Source of the DNA: Dipteris shenzhenensis
Lineage: Eukaryota; Polypodiophyta; Polypodiopsida; Gleicheniales
Direction: 5' to 3' (one strand)
DNA length: 64,000 nucleotides
Assembly (NCBI GenBank): GCA_047967505.1
Contig: CM106538.1
The notes beneath the pieces are model-generated. The model saw only the letters and a list, made by a program, of their open reading frames with translations. It had not been told where the DNA came from and did no database searches. The stretch's first letter is position 1; each line of letters starts with the position of its first letter. The translations under genes and the position numbers were made by a program. This document shows positions 31,075 through 42,227 of the stretch, one piece after another.

Positions 31075-32781
31075 GTGACATATGGGAGCTCCTCTCTTGC
31101 TATTCAAAAGCCCAATTTGGATGCTCTCCAAAACTTCACCAGGATGGTGCAGGAGGTGAACGTGGAGGGGCAACTAGTCTATCAAGGTCACAATATTGCC
31201 ATCAATGAAAGCGTGATTGAAAAGGCTCTGGGAATTTCTAGAGGCAGTATGCAAGCACACTTTTTCAAGAAGCAGTGGAAGAGATATGATATTCTAGACG
31301 TATACCCCAATGCTCAGATTAGTAAAGATGGTGGAGTCAAGATTTCAAGCTTGCCAACAGACCTCCAAGATGTATTGAAGAAGACAATTCACTTCTTTCC
31401 TGATATGAGAGGAACCTGCAAATTCTGGTAGGTTCAAGCAGTAGTAGAGCAATTGAAAGGAAGTGATGTATCTTTCTCAAGGGCGATCTCCAAGAGTGTG
31501 TTTACCAACCTGAAGAATTGCGTGGATGGCAAATCACAATTGTCATCTCAGTCCACTAGAGTTTCAATGCACCTGATGGCATCCACCCTCAAATGGATGT
31601 TTGAGCAATATGAGAAGTAGATTTCTTAGAAGGCGACTTTTCTACAAGAGAAAGCCGCCGATGCAGCAAAGGCACCACAACTTGAGAAAAGTCTTAGGGA
31701 AGGTGTAGAAGCCAAGGTAGAGGAGGCATAAGCAAGGGCCTTGCAAGCACAAGAGCAAGCTGAGGCTGCCACAAAATTGGTCGACATGGAAAGGCATAGA
31801 AGAGAAGAAGCAGAGAAGCACATGAAGGAGCTCCGAGATAGGCTCGAAGAAGTGAGAAATGATGGGACATGGCAGACAAGGACTAGAAAACATGCAAAAG
31901 GACCTTAAAGATCAGAGAGCTAAAAAGAAGGGTCTTTACAAATGGCTCTGCAACATGCAGAACTCATTGAACATTGAAAAACACCAGATGAAAGAGGAGC
32001 TCAAAAGGGAGAATGCAAAAACTAGAAAGGTGATGCAGGAACTGCGAGAGAGCTTCAAGGCCAAGAAGTATGGGGCAGAGAGCAGTCAGGGTAGAGAAGA
32101 CAATGAGGCAGCTCCCCAAGCTAGGAAGGATGCAGAGAGCAGCAGCCACCACAATGGAGAAATTTTCAGCGGCCATGGTGAGGGATGTTTTTATGAAACA
32201 CTATTGGAGAGCAACCTATAATACCCTACAAGAAGACCACGATAGATGTTTGCACAAGCTTGCCGTGACTTTCGACAATTATGAAAAGCAATCCGTCGCC
32301 CTACGAGATTTCCAAACTAGAGTGGAAGTCTTGGAAACGGCCCATGAATAAGTTTTTCAGGAATTTATGAAAGCTCAAAAGATGCTGAGGGATTTTGATG
32401 CAGTTGTTGCATAGAGTGAGCAAAAACTAAGAGCCCATTACAAAATCTAGCCCCAAAACTCTGTACACTGATCCACCTATTGCGAATCTATGCCATACCC
32501 AAAAGACTTTGGAATGATTTTGTTCTATCTGAAAACGATGTTGGATGGCATCCTCGTAGAAACAGACCCAGAGAAAGAGGAAAATAGCTATAAGGAGGAC
32601 ATGCTTCGGTGGTGGGTGTATTTCTTGGAGTCAGCACAAACGGTGATTACTAATTTCCTTGGCTATTGCTTTTTCTAATCCTTTAAGGTACTTGTCAAGC
32701 CCATGATGTACTTTTCTTTTGGCAGGACATGAAAGAGGCTCGAAGATGTATAGAGCGCAAAGAGTAGGTTGAAGAGGACCC
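31075..32781 (+). pseudogene. Coiled-coil protein of plant-transposon type, 5' part, interrupted by Copia
   Basis: A long frame from 31075 encodes VEGQLVYQGHNIAINESVIE and KALGISRG, similar to the FY.N..V.V.G..V.I....I...LGL layout of plant transposon-protein domains. A long Glu/Lys/Gln-rich coiled coil follows (for example ERHRREEAEKHMKELRDRL). Stops at 31429 (TAG), 31618 (TAG), 31627 (TAG) and 31729 (TAA) could all be former Gln codons. Near 31860 the frame changes, and it changes again near 32070. The Copia at 32782 sits in frame VEEDP and the reading continues at 38320. I do not recognise the exact family. Confidence 0.5.
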
Positions 32782-33105
32782 TGTTGAGATATCAAGATCT
32801 ACCCCCAATATATCTCTTGGATGACTACCCCCGATATATCTCCTGGATGACTATCATTTATGTCACCGCCTATGTTAGTTGTACTCGTGGTGTAGTTAGA
32901 CTACCACGTATGTTTTTGGTTTGGGTTCACATATGAACCACGTATTCTAGGTTTTGACATATAGGGTATTTCCCTCTTCTATTGTATTGTTGTTGTGTGC
33001 AAAAGTGAAGAAAGGCTTCACCCTCCAACCTTGTGTCCTCTCTCTTTTGTGTGTTGTGAAGAAAGCTGAACTTGAGTCTCCTATCTCTCTCCCTTATTCT
33101 TTACA
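32782..33105 (+). repeat. 5' LTR of Copia copy 2
   Basis: TGTTGAGATATC...TTTACA. It contains two tandem copies of the 26-bp unit near the 5' end (from about 32801). Confidence 0.95.
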
Positions 33106-33118
33106 TGGTATCAGAGCC
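33106..33118 (+). other. Primer-binding site, initiator tRNA-Met type
   Basis: TGGTATCAGAGCC directly abuts the LTR. Confidence 0.93.
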
Positions 33119-33682
33119 TTGTTCGTGGTAAGGAGCTCAAGAAAGCAAGCCAAGTTTGTGGTGTCCTGGTAAGAGGACAAGTGTTGCTTTCCTATTTCGA
33201 GTTTGGGAGCAAATCTCTGCAGGTAGCACAGCCAGAAGTGTGGGAGTGCACTGTTTCAGATTGAGAGGCCCTTCGCGGTGTGGCGAGAGCGCAGTATATG
33301 CTGCAGGCAAGGGCGAAGCCCTTGGTGACTTTATTTTTTTGATTTGAGGCCGTTTCGGAGCCCGTTTTGAAGGCGGAAGTTCTTTGCAGGCACTCAGAAA
33401 AAGGCCCTGTTTTTGCTGTGCGACCACCGCGCGGCTAGTCGGTGGAAAGGTGCCACAGAAATTGCATCGTATGCCTATGTGCAGAGATATTGGGAGTTGC
33501 AGATTCATGCATGTTGCCTGTTGATGCAAAATCGTCACGAGGAAGTGACTGTGTGGTGAAATACCACTTTCGTCAGTGTTGCAGATCTGCCCCTGTGAGG
33601 CTTTTCGCAGAAGTTTTGCTATTTGCCCTTGTGAGGCATTTGCTGTGTTTACAGGTTGCTGTTGCAATTCGTGATTTGTAAA

Positions 33683-36600
33683 ATGTCTGAGAATCTGTCT
33701 ACCATTGTCAGTGAGAAGCTTGACAAGAATAACTTCCAAGCATGGAAGTTTAGGATGACAAACTTCCTTATGGGAAAGGGATTTTGGGATTACATCAGTG
33801 GTGAAACTGCAGAACCAGTTTTGGGTACTGCTCCCACTCCTGCTGAATTGAAGGCCTTTAAGGAATGGCATGAAAAAGCCAGAAAATGCTTGTATTGGCT
33901 ATCTGTTAGCATTTCAGATTCTATGATTGTGCATATACAGGATGTAGAGACGCCTAAGGAGGCATGGGATACATTGGTGAAGCTGTATAGCACAAATACC
34001 AAAGCACGAAAGATGCAGCTAAAGCAGGAGTTGCACAATGTGCAAAGGAAAAATCTGAATATAAATGAGTATTCCTTGAAGGTGAAAGGCCTTGCAGATT
34101 CTCTTGCCTCCATTGGAGCACCTGTTGATGATGAGGACTTAGTGTCCGTGACCTTGAATGGTCTTGGGAAAGATTATGCACAGTTTCGGACATCCATTGG
34201 AGTCCGTGAAACATTTCCTGATTTTCAGGAACTTATTGCTCTCTTGCTGAGTGAAGAGCAAAGGAATGGTGGTTCAGCCACCTCAACTTCTCAAGAGACT
34301 GCTTTCTACTCGAATACAGGTAGAGGCAGAGGTAGAGGAAGAGGCCGTTTTGGTGGCCGTGCAGGAAATCAGAACCAACAGCAACAACAGGAAAACCAGT
34401 CCTATGGAGGAGGACGTGGTAGTTCTAGAGGCAGGGGGAGCCAAAGAGGCCGTGGTTCATGGCAAAGGATCCAGCAAGTAAATAGCAGCACAGAATGCTA
34501 TTATTGTGGAAAGCCTGGACACAAGGAGAATACATGCTATAAAAAGCAGAATGACATCAAAAGTGGGAAGTTGCAGCAAAGCAACTATGCATCATCAAGT
34601 GGGCATGGTGACGACAGAAATGAGCACCTTTTTGTGATGCAGCATATGGTTAACTCCATGTCAGGAGATGCTGCAGCTTGCAATGATGTTTGGTATGTTG
34701 ATTCAGGTGCCTCTAACCACATGACCAGTCATGGTGAGTGGGTTCATGATGTTAGAAATTTGGATAAGCCAGGTTATGTTGAAACAGGTGATGATACTGC
34801 GCACCCAATTACGCAGGTTGGTAAAGTGCCATTGGCTATGCAGGATGGCAAAACAAAGTACTTGGCAGATGTACTTCATGTTCCAAAAATCACTAAGAAC
34901 CTGGTTTCAGTTGGCCAGATGGTTGAGCAAGGTCTGCAGGTTAGATTTAACCCTGATGGATGCTTTGTTGAGGACTTGAAAAATAAGTGCCACTTGGTTG
35001 CGAAAGGCAACAAAAATGGAAGAATGTTCACCTTGGATGTTGATATGCCTGAGGTGAAAGCTGCTATGTTTGCGCATGGGAGAGGTGTCATTGCAGATAT
35101 TGAGATATGGCACAAGCGCATTGGGCACGTGAATATACAAAGGCTGAAATCTATGCAAACGAAAAACATTGTTGTAGGTTTGCCTAAATTCAGAGTTGAG
35201 GGAATGCAAAAGGTATGTGAAGCATGCCAAATGGGTAAGCAGGCCAGACATGCATTTCCCAAAAATGCTAAGGTGAGCAGAAGACCTTTGGAAGTGATCC
35301 ATTCAGATGTTTGGACAACCAAAACTGCTTCTATTGGTGGATGCCATTATTATGTGACGTTTATTGATGACTACACTAGGAAGGTGTGGATTTATTTTAT
35401 GAAGCACAAATGTGAAGTGTTCAGCCATTTCAAGGCTTTTAAGGCCATGGTTGAAAAAGAGAAAGGTGTGCATATTAAAGTGCTAAGATCTGATGGAGGG
35501 GGAGAGTACTTTTCAGAAGAATTTTGTGAATATCTGAAAGAACAGGGAATTCAAAGGAAGTACTCATGCAGGTCTACCCCTCAGCAGAATGGGGTTGCAG
35601 AAAGGAAGAACAGGCATATTGCAGAAGTAGGACAGGCAATCCTAAATGAGAAAAACATGCCTGATTATTTTTGGGCTGAAGCAGTAGCAACTGCTGTTTA
35701 TATTATGAACAGAACCCCCACTGCAGCTGTCCATGGCATGACGCCTGAAGAAATGTATGCAGGCCAAAAACCAGATATTTCTCACTTGAAGGTATTTGGT
35801 TGCATAGCTTATGTTCATGTTCCTGATTAGAAGAGAACAAAGCTGGATCCAAAGGCAGAAAAATGCATCTTTATTGGATATGCTCAGCACCAGAAAGGGT
35901 ATCGCTGTTATAACCCTTCCACCCGCAAAATGCAAGTGAGCAGAGATGTTGTTTTTGATGAAATGAGCAGCTGGTATGCACCAACTGTTATGGTAGGAGA
36001 TGCAGATGCAGGAAATGGGAATGCTGCAATAAATGCAGAGCAGCAATCTCAAGCCTTGAGTGGACCCAGAGAGTCCTCTACTAGTGGATCTAATGCATGG
36101 ACAGGGAGATTAAGATCTAGTGAATCGTCACATGGCAGTCCTGATAGTGTTGTGTAGGTATCACATAAGGGAAAAGAAAAAGTGGACCATGCTCCAGTGT
36201 TTGATGTGTCTGCTGGTAGCTCTCATGTTGATGGAGAGTCAAGTGGCTCTGAAATGAGCCTTGATGAGGAACTTGGGATTCCTTCTGTTGTTACACCTGG
36301 TGCAAGGAAAAGCAGGCATGATTTAAAGACTCCTGCAACTGATCCAGTTGTACGGAGGTCCACTCGTATTAAGTATCCAGTTGATAGGCTGAGATATGAT
36401 GGGTATACAGCACATCACTATGCTTATATGGTCAAGGTTCTAGAGGAGCCAGAGCCCACATGTTTTGAGGATGCAGCAGGGCATAAAAATTGGGAAGCAG
36501 CTATGGATGAAGAGATGGCTGCCTTGGATGCAAACCACACTTGGGATTTGATGCCTTTGCCTCATGATAAGAAGGCTATTGGCTACAAGTGGGTTTACAA

Positions 36601-38038
36601 AGTAAAGCACAATGCTGATGGGTCTGTTAGCAGGTACAAGGCAAGATTGGTTGCCAAAGGTTTTGCACAAACATATGGAATTGACTATGAGGAAACTTTC
36701 AGCCCAGTTGCAAGGATGGCAACCGTGAGAGCAGTAATTGCTATGGCTACTGCAAAGGGATGGTCTTTGCATCAGATGGATGTGAAAAATGCCTTCTTGC
36801 ATGGTGATTTGTAGGAAGAGGTTTATATGATGCAGCCAGAAGGTTATGAGGATAATTCACACCCCGATTTTGTATGCAGGTTGCGCAAAGCCTTGTATGG
36901 CTTAAAACAGGCGCCGAGGGCATGGTCAGACAAGATAGGGCAATATCTTGTCACTATTGGATTTCAGATTTCCAATTCAGACTTTTCACTTTATGTGAAA
37001 AGGACAAACAGAGGGATTGTGCTTATAGTCATCTATGTTGATGACTTGATTATTACAGGTGATAGTGATGCAGACATTAATGAATTGAAGCTACTGTTGA
37101 AGCAGAAATTTGAGATGAAGGATTTGGGAGAGGTGCGTTACTTCTTGGGCATTGAGGTTATTAGATCCCCGAGTGGGATATGGCTGTTGCAAAGGCAATA
37201 CGGTTTGGACATGCTGTCCAAATATGGGATGACAGGCTGTAAGCCTATTTCTGTTCCATTGGAGCAGAATGTGAAGCTCAATGCAGAGACAGGTGAGCTT
37301 CTTGAAGATATTACTATGTACAGGCGCATAGTAGGTAGCTTGATTTACATGACTATAACCAGACCAGATTTGAGCTATGCTGTGGGGCTAGTGAGTCAGT
37401 TTATGCAGGCACCGAGGAAGCCACATTTGGATGCGGCTAGGCGAATACTGCGGTATGTGAAGTCCACATTGCATTATGGACTGTTTTATGAAGCTGGGTG
37501 TGCATTACAGGTACATGGATACACAGATGCTGACTGGGCTGGTAGTGTCTCAGACAGGAGATCTACTAGTGGTTTTATGTTTTCCCTTGGGAGTGCTGCC
37601 ATGAGTTGGAGCAGCAAGAAGCAGCCAACACTTGCCTTGTCGAGCACAGAAGCTGAGTACAGGGGTGCAGCAATGGCTGCATGTGAGGTAGCTTGGTTAC
37701 GGAAGCTACTTGCAGATATGGGACAGTCAATTCATGGAGCAGTTGTCATTCATTGTGACAACATTAGCAGCATCATGCTTGCTAATAACCCAGTTTATTA
37801 TGCTAGAACGAAGCACATTGAGGTGCATTATCACTTTGTGAGAGAGAAGGTTCTAGCTGGTGAGATTGACCTTGTCTATGTCAGCACTGAGGAGCAGGTG
37901 GCTGATATTTTTATGAAGGCATTGGGTACCGAGAAGCTTCGCAGATTTAGGAGCTTGCTTGGTGTACGTGAGATGGACTTGAGCTTGAGGGGGAGTGTTG
38001 AGATATCAAGCTCTACCCCCGATATATCTCCTGGATGA
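33683..38038 (+). pseudogene. Copia gag-pol polyprotein with three in-frame TAG codons
   Basis: ATG 33683 (MSENLSTIV; the upstream TTG is not used). One frame of 1,452 codons runs in this order. Gag (WKFRMTNFL) and the CCHC knuckle CYYCGKPGHKENTC come first, then protease WYVDSGASNHMT and the pre-integrase HHCC (WHKRIGHV...CEACQMGK). Integrase has Asp/Asp/Glu at VIHSDVW, LRSDGGGEY and GVAERKNRH. RT has [20 protein letters not shown] and the catalytic VIYVDDLIITG. RNase H has YTDADWAGS and ALSSTEAEY. The TAG codons lie in VPD*KRTKLDP, SVV*VSHK and HGDL*EEVYM. The family normally has Gln in at least the last (LHGDLQEEVYM). The frame ends inside the 3' LTR. Confidence 0.95.
37984..37995 (+). other. 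Polypurine tract
   Basis: A purine-rich run GAGGGGGAG immediately precedes the 3' LTR, the plus-strand priming site. Confidence 0.8.
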
Positions 38039-38319
38039 CTACCCCCGATATATCTCCTGGATGACTATCATTTATGTCACCGCCCATGTTAGTTGTACTC
38101 GTGGTGTAGTTAGACTACCACGTATGTTTTTGGTTTGGGTTCACATATGAACCACGTATTCTAGGTTTTGACATATAGGGTATTTCCCTCTTCTATTGTA
38201 TTGTTGTTCTGTGCAAAAGTGAAGAAAGGCTTCACCCTCCAACCTTGTGTCCTCTCTCTTTTGTGTGTTGTGAAGAAAGCTAAACTTGAGTCTCCTATCT
38301 CTCTCCCTTATTCTTTACA
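37996..38319 (+). repeat. 3' LTR of Copia copy 2
   Basis: Same length as the 5' LTR and also with two copies of the 26-bp unit. Followed by the GACCC duplication. Confidence 0.95.
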
Positions 38320-38460
38320 GACCCCAAGCAAAAGGAGTTACTATGGGTGTATAAGTCAGCAGAGTCAAGCAAGTAGTGTGTGATCCGAGTGTGTGAAGAG
38401 GTCTACCATAGTGCAGCAGACTCTGGTAGAGCTGCAAGATAGTTGCTATAGGGAGGTTGA
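38320..38460 (+). pseudogene. 3' continuation of the coiled-coil pseudogene after the Copia insertion
   Basis: Joining 32781 to 38325 (one TSD removed) reads VEEDP then KQKELLWVYKSAESSK before a stop, so the insertion split a reading frame. Further residues follow in the same style, with stops. Confidence 0.55.
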
Positions 38461-38639
38461 TAAGATAGTTGGGAGTCTGGAATTTCCTTGAAATAATAAA
38501 AATCTTATAGACATTTCTTTAACTTGTGGATATTCTCATGGTGCTTGTAAAACCTGATTTTGTATCGACCTACTTCTATGTTAGTACTTAAATGTTTTAA
38601 GTATCTCGGTGGTTGAAATCTGATGGTTAATGATAACCA
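38461..38639. other. No gene seen
   Basis: AT-rich, likely 3' flank of the interrupted gene. Confidence 0.4.
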
Positions 38640-39215
38640 TTCTAAATGGCACTAGCACTATGCAAAAAATTTTAGGATAGCATGGCAGTTGTGTAGGGAT
38701 AGCACGGTAGTAGTGCAGGATTAGTGCAAGATAAGTTATCGCCAGCATGGTGGTTGGTTGCACTAGAATAGCAACGTGGTGGTTTGCTTCTATTATTACA
38801 AGATGAACGGAGTCGTTATGGGAAACCAGTGCGGTGGTTGTTGGGATATACTAAAAGCAAGCATGGGATGAAATCTGACAGTTAACGAAATGATAAAAAT
38901 TCTAAAGGGCATTGTTTTAGTATAGCACTGTGCAACAAATTTTAGGATAGCATGATAGTAGTGTAGGGATAGCACGGTAGTAGTGCAAGATAAGTTATTG
39001 CCAGCATGGTGGTTGGTTTGCACTAGGATATGAATAGCCACTAGCGTGGTGGTTTGCTTCTATTATTACAAGATGAATGGATTTGTAGGATGTGTGGATT
39101 CGTTATGGGAAACCAACACACTGGTTGTTGGGATATACTAAAAACAAGCATGGGTTTTAGCGTTTGGGTTTTACTTAAACCAACACGGTGGTTGTTTGGG
39201 ATAAAAGAAGTAGTC
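38640..39215. repeat. Tandem repeat, unit about 280 bp, two full copies and a partial
   Basis: AATTTTAGGATAGCATG, GGGATAGCACGGTAGTAGTG, CAGCATGGTGGTTGG and TGCTTCTATTATTACAAGAT recur with an offset of 277-286 bp (for example 38655/38932). GGTTGTTGGGATATACTAAAA recurs at about 38837 and 39123. A GGTGGTT core (CGTGGTGGTTTG, GCGGTGGTTG) also repeats inside each unit. Confidence 0.82.
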
Positions 39216-39521
39216 TCAATACAAATTCCATTTTGTAGGACAAGTAGACATATTGTTTCCCTGCAATGAGACTACATACATTTTCTTAGCACTATCTCAA
39301 TCATCCTCGTCCACCGCTCCAAGACACCCTAAGATGTGCTCATGCATGTCGAAATCCAATTTGAAGACACTCTTGCCCTTCTTTTGTTGTGGCATAGGTT
39401 GCATCTAGAACTTAATAGCTCTTACTAGATGAGAGTACACACATATTTGTGGACTTTTATGTTGTAGTTCGTAATTGTGGCTTCTGTTGGATGTTTTTTT
39501 GTACCAAAAAGCTCTGACTAA

Positions 39522-41217
39522 CTACATCCCACTTCTCATAGGTTGTTTCTGAATTACCTTAAATGTTTCCTCAACCTTGTACTTAGGTTTTGTGCACTGC
39601 AATAGAAAGTATGGGTCATCTTCCTCGTTCTCATCTGCGACAACTGCAAAGTTATCCCCCTCTTCTAGATAGTTGGTGAGGTCATCCAAACTCTCCCCAA
39701 TCTGTGGCAAGTCATTTGTCTCTCCATTGTTTGTGACTCCATCTGAACGTAGAGGAAAAACTTGAACTCGATCCCATGTCTTCACAGTTGCAATGTTCTC
39801 ACAATCATCGTGATCCCCTATGATGCATGCACTACGAAAACAAGAAAGTTTTCTTGTTTTGATCATGGGGGATTCACTAGTAGTAATAAGGAGACGTCAC
39901 CTACGTGCAATAAATATATGAGAATTCCCCTTATCTACCCCCTATTTACGGGACCTTACCTTATAAAATGTACCTTCCTTCCCTTATATAACCCCCCTCC
40001 CTTACACTCACGTGGTACCATACGATAAACCCTAGTGGACCCCCTGGGGTTTTGATCAATTGGTTGTTTGAAAAGCCCCATATGTTGTGCAGACCACGAA
40101 CTCCTTTAATTTTCTCACAATCATGCCGGCTTCTCCTTTGCACTTCATCCACTTTCACATCACGGAACACTCTGTGTACTACAATATTCTTAAGGCTTTG
40201 TTTACTATATGTTGAATGCGCTCTTGTGGAGAGGTTGGTTGTAAGCCATGTTATAGCATCATGGACATCATTGAGTTTTTCTTGAGGGCATGCTAATTGG
40301 TGTTTAAACAGAGCTTGCTTAATAATAGCACTGCATCCATCATGTTCACCCTTGCCATGGCTAGACCCAAAGAAATTACACATCATGTCTAGACCAGTAG
40401 GGATTTGAACCTTCAGATGAAGTAGAATCCACGTGCTGATTTAAATTGAGAGGTAGCACCATCTGACCACACCCAATGTTGTTTTATATTTTTTGCATGG
40501 GGATTTTCCTTTTTCAGCCATTCCCAATGCACTAGAAAAGCATGCTACACAAATAGGGTGTCATGTTCCCTATCATCTGAAATGTAGAATTTGTAAGTGT
40601 GTTGCACTGACCTAGACTCCTATGAGTCATCAAGCAGATTGGCATTAGGCATGGACAAATCAAGCAAATGGCTATATGTGATATGCACAAGAATTGTTAT
40701 CTGCTTGTTGTACCAGTGAGCACTTTATATCTCATATTGTTCTTGAAAAGAATAATTTTTTGCAAAATCTATGACAGATACAATAGTGTCACAGGGAAAA
40801 TTGGCAAGGCACGTCTTGAACAACTTATCCTGCCAGCTGGACGTGAAATTGTGAAGCACATATTTTTGGATGGATTGAACCACATGACCTACAAGCTCCC
40901 TTGGTTGGGTGCTCTTATATGAGGGTAGCCATCTCTTTTTATCGGATCCTTCAACATTGACATTTTCAAATCTCCTCCATTTTAGAGCAACGTGGTTGTC
41001 TTCCCTCATTTCATTTGGGTAGACATTGAATTTATTCTTCTTTAGCTTCAAACTTCAATGCTTGCATGTGCTGCAAATGCACGGTCTCCCTTTGGACAAA
41101 CCACTGGCTCCCACAGAGACCTCAGGCTACAAAACCTACCTTGCCTTGCAACACATGATGAGGATCCATGTGGCTTACAGAGACTGCACATTCATTGGGG
41201 AGGCATGGGCGCATTGA
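39522..41217 (-). pseudogene. DDE transposase pseudogene (DFAENY / WSDG / HGKG type)
   Basis: Minus-strand pieces occur in order. A Cys-rich segment lies near 41120-41070. Then HNFTSSWQDKLFKTCL and VIDFAKNYSFQEQYEI-SAHW lie at 41051-40700. HWVWSDGATSQFKS is at about 40500-40440, FFGSSHGKGEHDGCSAIIKQ at 40386-40300, and EEDDPYFLLQCTKPKYKVEE near 39610. I know this as a widespread DDE family with DFAENY..Q.E..SAHW, F.SDG...QFK, and FF...HGKG..DG.G..K blocks. The superfamily name is not certain to me. Frameshifts and stops separate the blocks. A related WSDG fragment lies at 12363-12614. Confidence 0.75.
39834..39862. repeat. Short hairpin next to CACTACGA
   Basis: GAAAACAAGAAAGTTTTCTTG is a near-perfect palindrome directly after CACTAC. 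It falls in the transposase pseudogene and may be chance or an inserted terminus. Confidence 0.45.
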
Positions 41218-41840
41218 TCCCCATGGAGTAATGCTCCAACATGACCAAATCTTAAGTCATTCATAGCTTGCTGGGCCAGGTAAAATTCCTGCAATGGCCG
41301 ATTCTCCTACACAATCAATTAAAGTGATGAGACTCAATGGGTGCATGAAGTGTATATTGCTCTTCATTTATAAATTCCACAATTTAAGAGTGATATATGA
41401 CCCGAATAGCAGGAAATTCAATTCAACAAATTTAAGTACTAAGAAATTGGCTAAAGATGCAACATTATATGTAAATACTACTACTAGTTGACTCTTTTGC
41501 TATGGAGAGGGTTTCTTATCCTTGGTCCTTTCAGTCCCATACTTATAATAAATTAAAATTTATATATTAAGTACATCATGAATATATTAGTATTCTGATA
41601 TCAAACTTGTTGTATATGTTCTTAATTTTGAAAGTTTAAATTGATTAAAGTTATAAATCCAAATGAATTTGTGTCCTATATATTGCAAACTACTCTTTGG
41701 AATTTTGTGGGCACCCATAATGTATGCCACCCTTATCCCAATTCTCATATTATGTTATATTGAATATTTTGATCCCAAACTTTGTATCCATGGTCCTAAA
41801 TTATTTATCTTCAAAATGATAGAAGTTATACTATCGTGGG
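41218..41840. other. AT-rich region, no gene seen
   Basis: No recognisable frame on either strand. A run of TA-rich sequence lies at 41540-41660. Confidence 0.4.
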
Positions 41841-41958
41841 TATGGGTGTTGGTATAGTTGTCGATATATGCATCGGTATGTGTTCTCAAACCTCACATAC
41901 CGACGTATATATTAACACACATGTCGATGACTATAATGACACCCATACCGATAAACAT
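41838..41958. repeat. Imperfect inverted repeat, MITE-like
   Basis: GGGTATGGGTGTTGGTATAG and CATCGGTATGTG on the left face CACATACCGACG and GACACCCATACCGAT on the right as reverse complements, giving arms of about 50 bp. Confidence 0.6.
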
Positions 41959-42227
41959 ACCAACAAACTCTTTGTCTTATACCTTTTTTGAGATTCAATC
42001 CCAAAAATAACTCAAAGACACGGATATTGTCAAGGGGAGGCAACAGAAATGAGCTACCATGTTGTAGTGGAAATATGTGAAACACTAGACCTAGTTACTC
42101 ATGTTGATACATGTAGGAATCATCAACACCATCTAGTCCACCAACTTTTGTGAGCTTCGACTTTTGTCTATTTGATTGCCATGTCTAGATGTTGTGAGTG
42201 TAGTGCAAACCTTCCAAGATGTAGTCA

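Larger units (their letters stand above)
32782..38319 (+). mobile_element. Ty1/Copia LTR retrotransposon, copy 2, structurally complete (5,538 bp)
   Basis: LTRs 32782-33105 and 37996-38319 are both 324 bp and differ at about six positions by eye (about 2%). The target-site duplication is GACCC (32777-32781 and 38320-38324). It has a tRNA-iMet primer site, a single long gag-pol frame, and a purine tract TTGAGGGGGAG before the 3' LTR. It is recent in structure, but the frame has three TAG codons (35828, 36155, 36812), so this copy cannot make a full polyprotein without readthrough or correction. Confidence 0.97.

Noticed and set aside
33137-33871. Minus-strand 244-codon frame opposite the Copia leader and gag start
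   Set aside because: Antisense shadow. The same frame appears plus-strand over copy 1 (1354-2031) and is not related to any retroelement antisense gene I know.
34876-35322. Minus-strand frame of 148 codons inside Copia copy 2, and matching plus-strand frames at 7-319 over copy 1
   Set aside because: Antisense shadows of integrase. The sense strand has the conserved motifs.
39834-39862. CACTACGAAAACAAG considered as a CACTA terminus
   Set aside because: It lies inside a transposase reading region, has no matching inverted end nearby and no 3-bp duplication was found.
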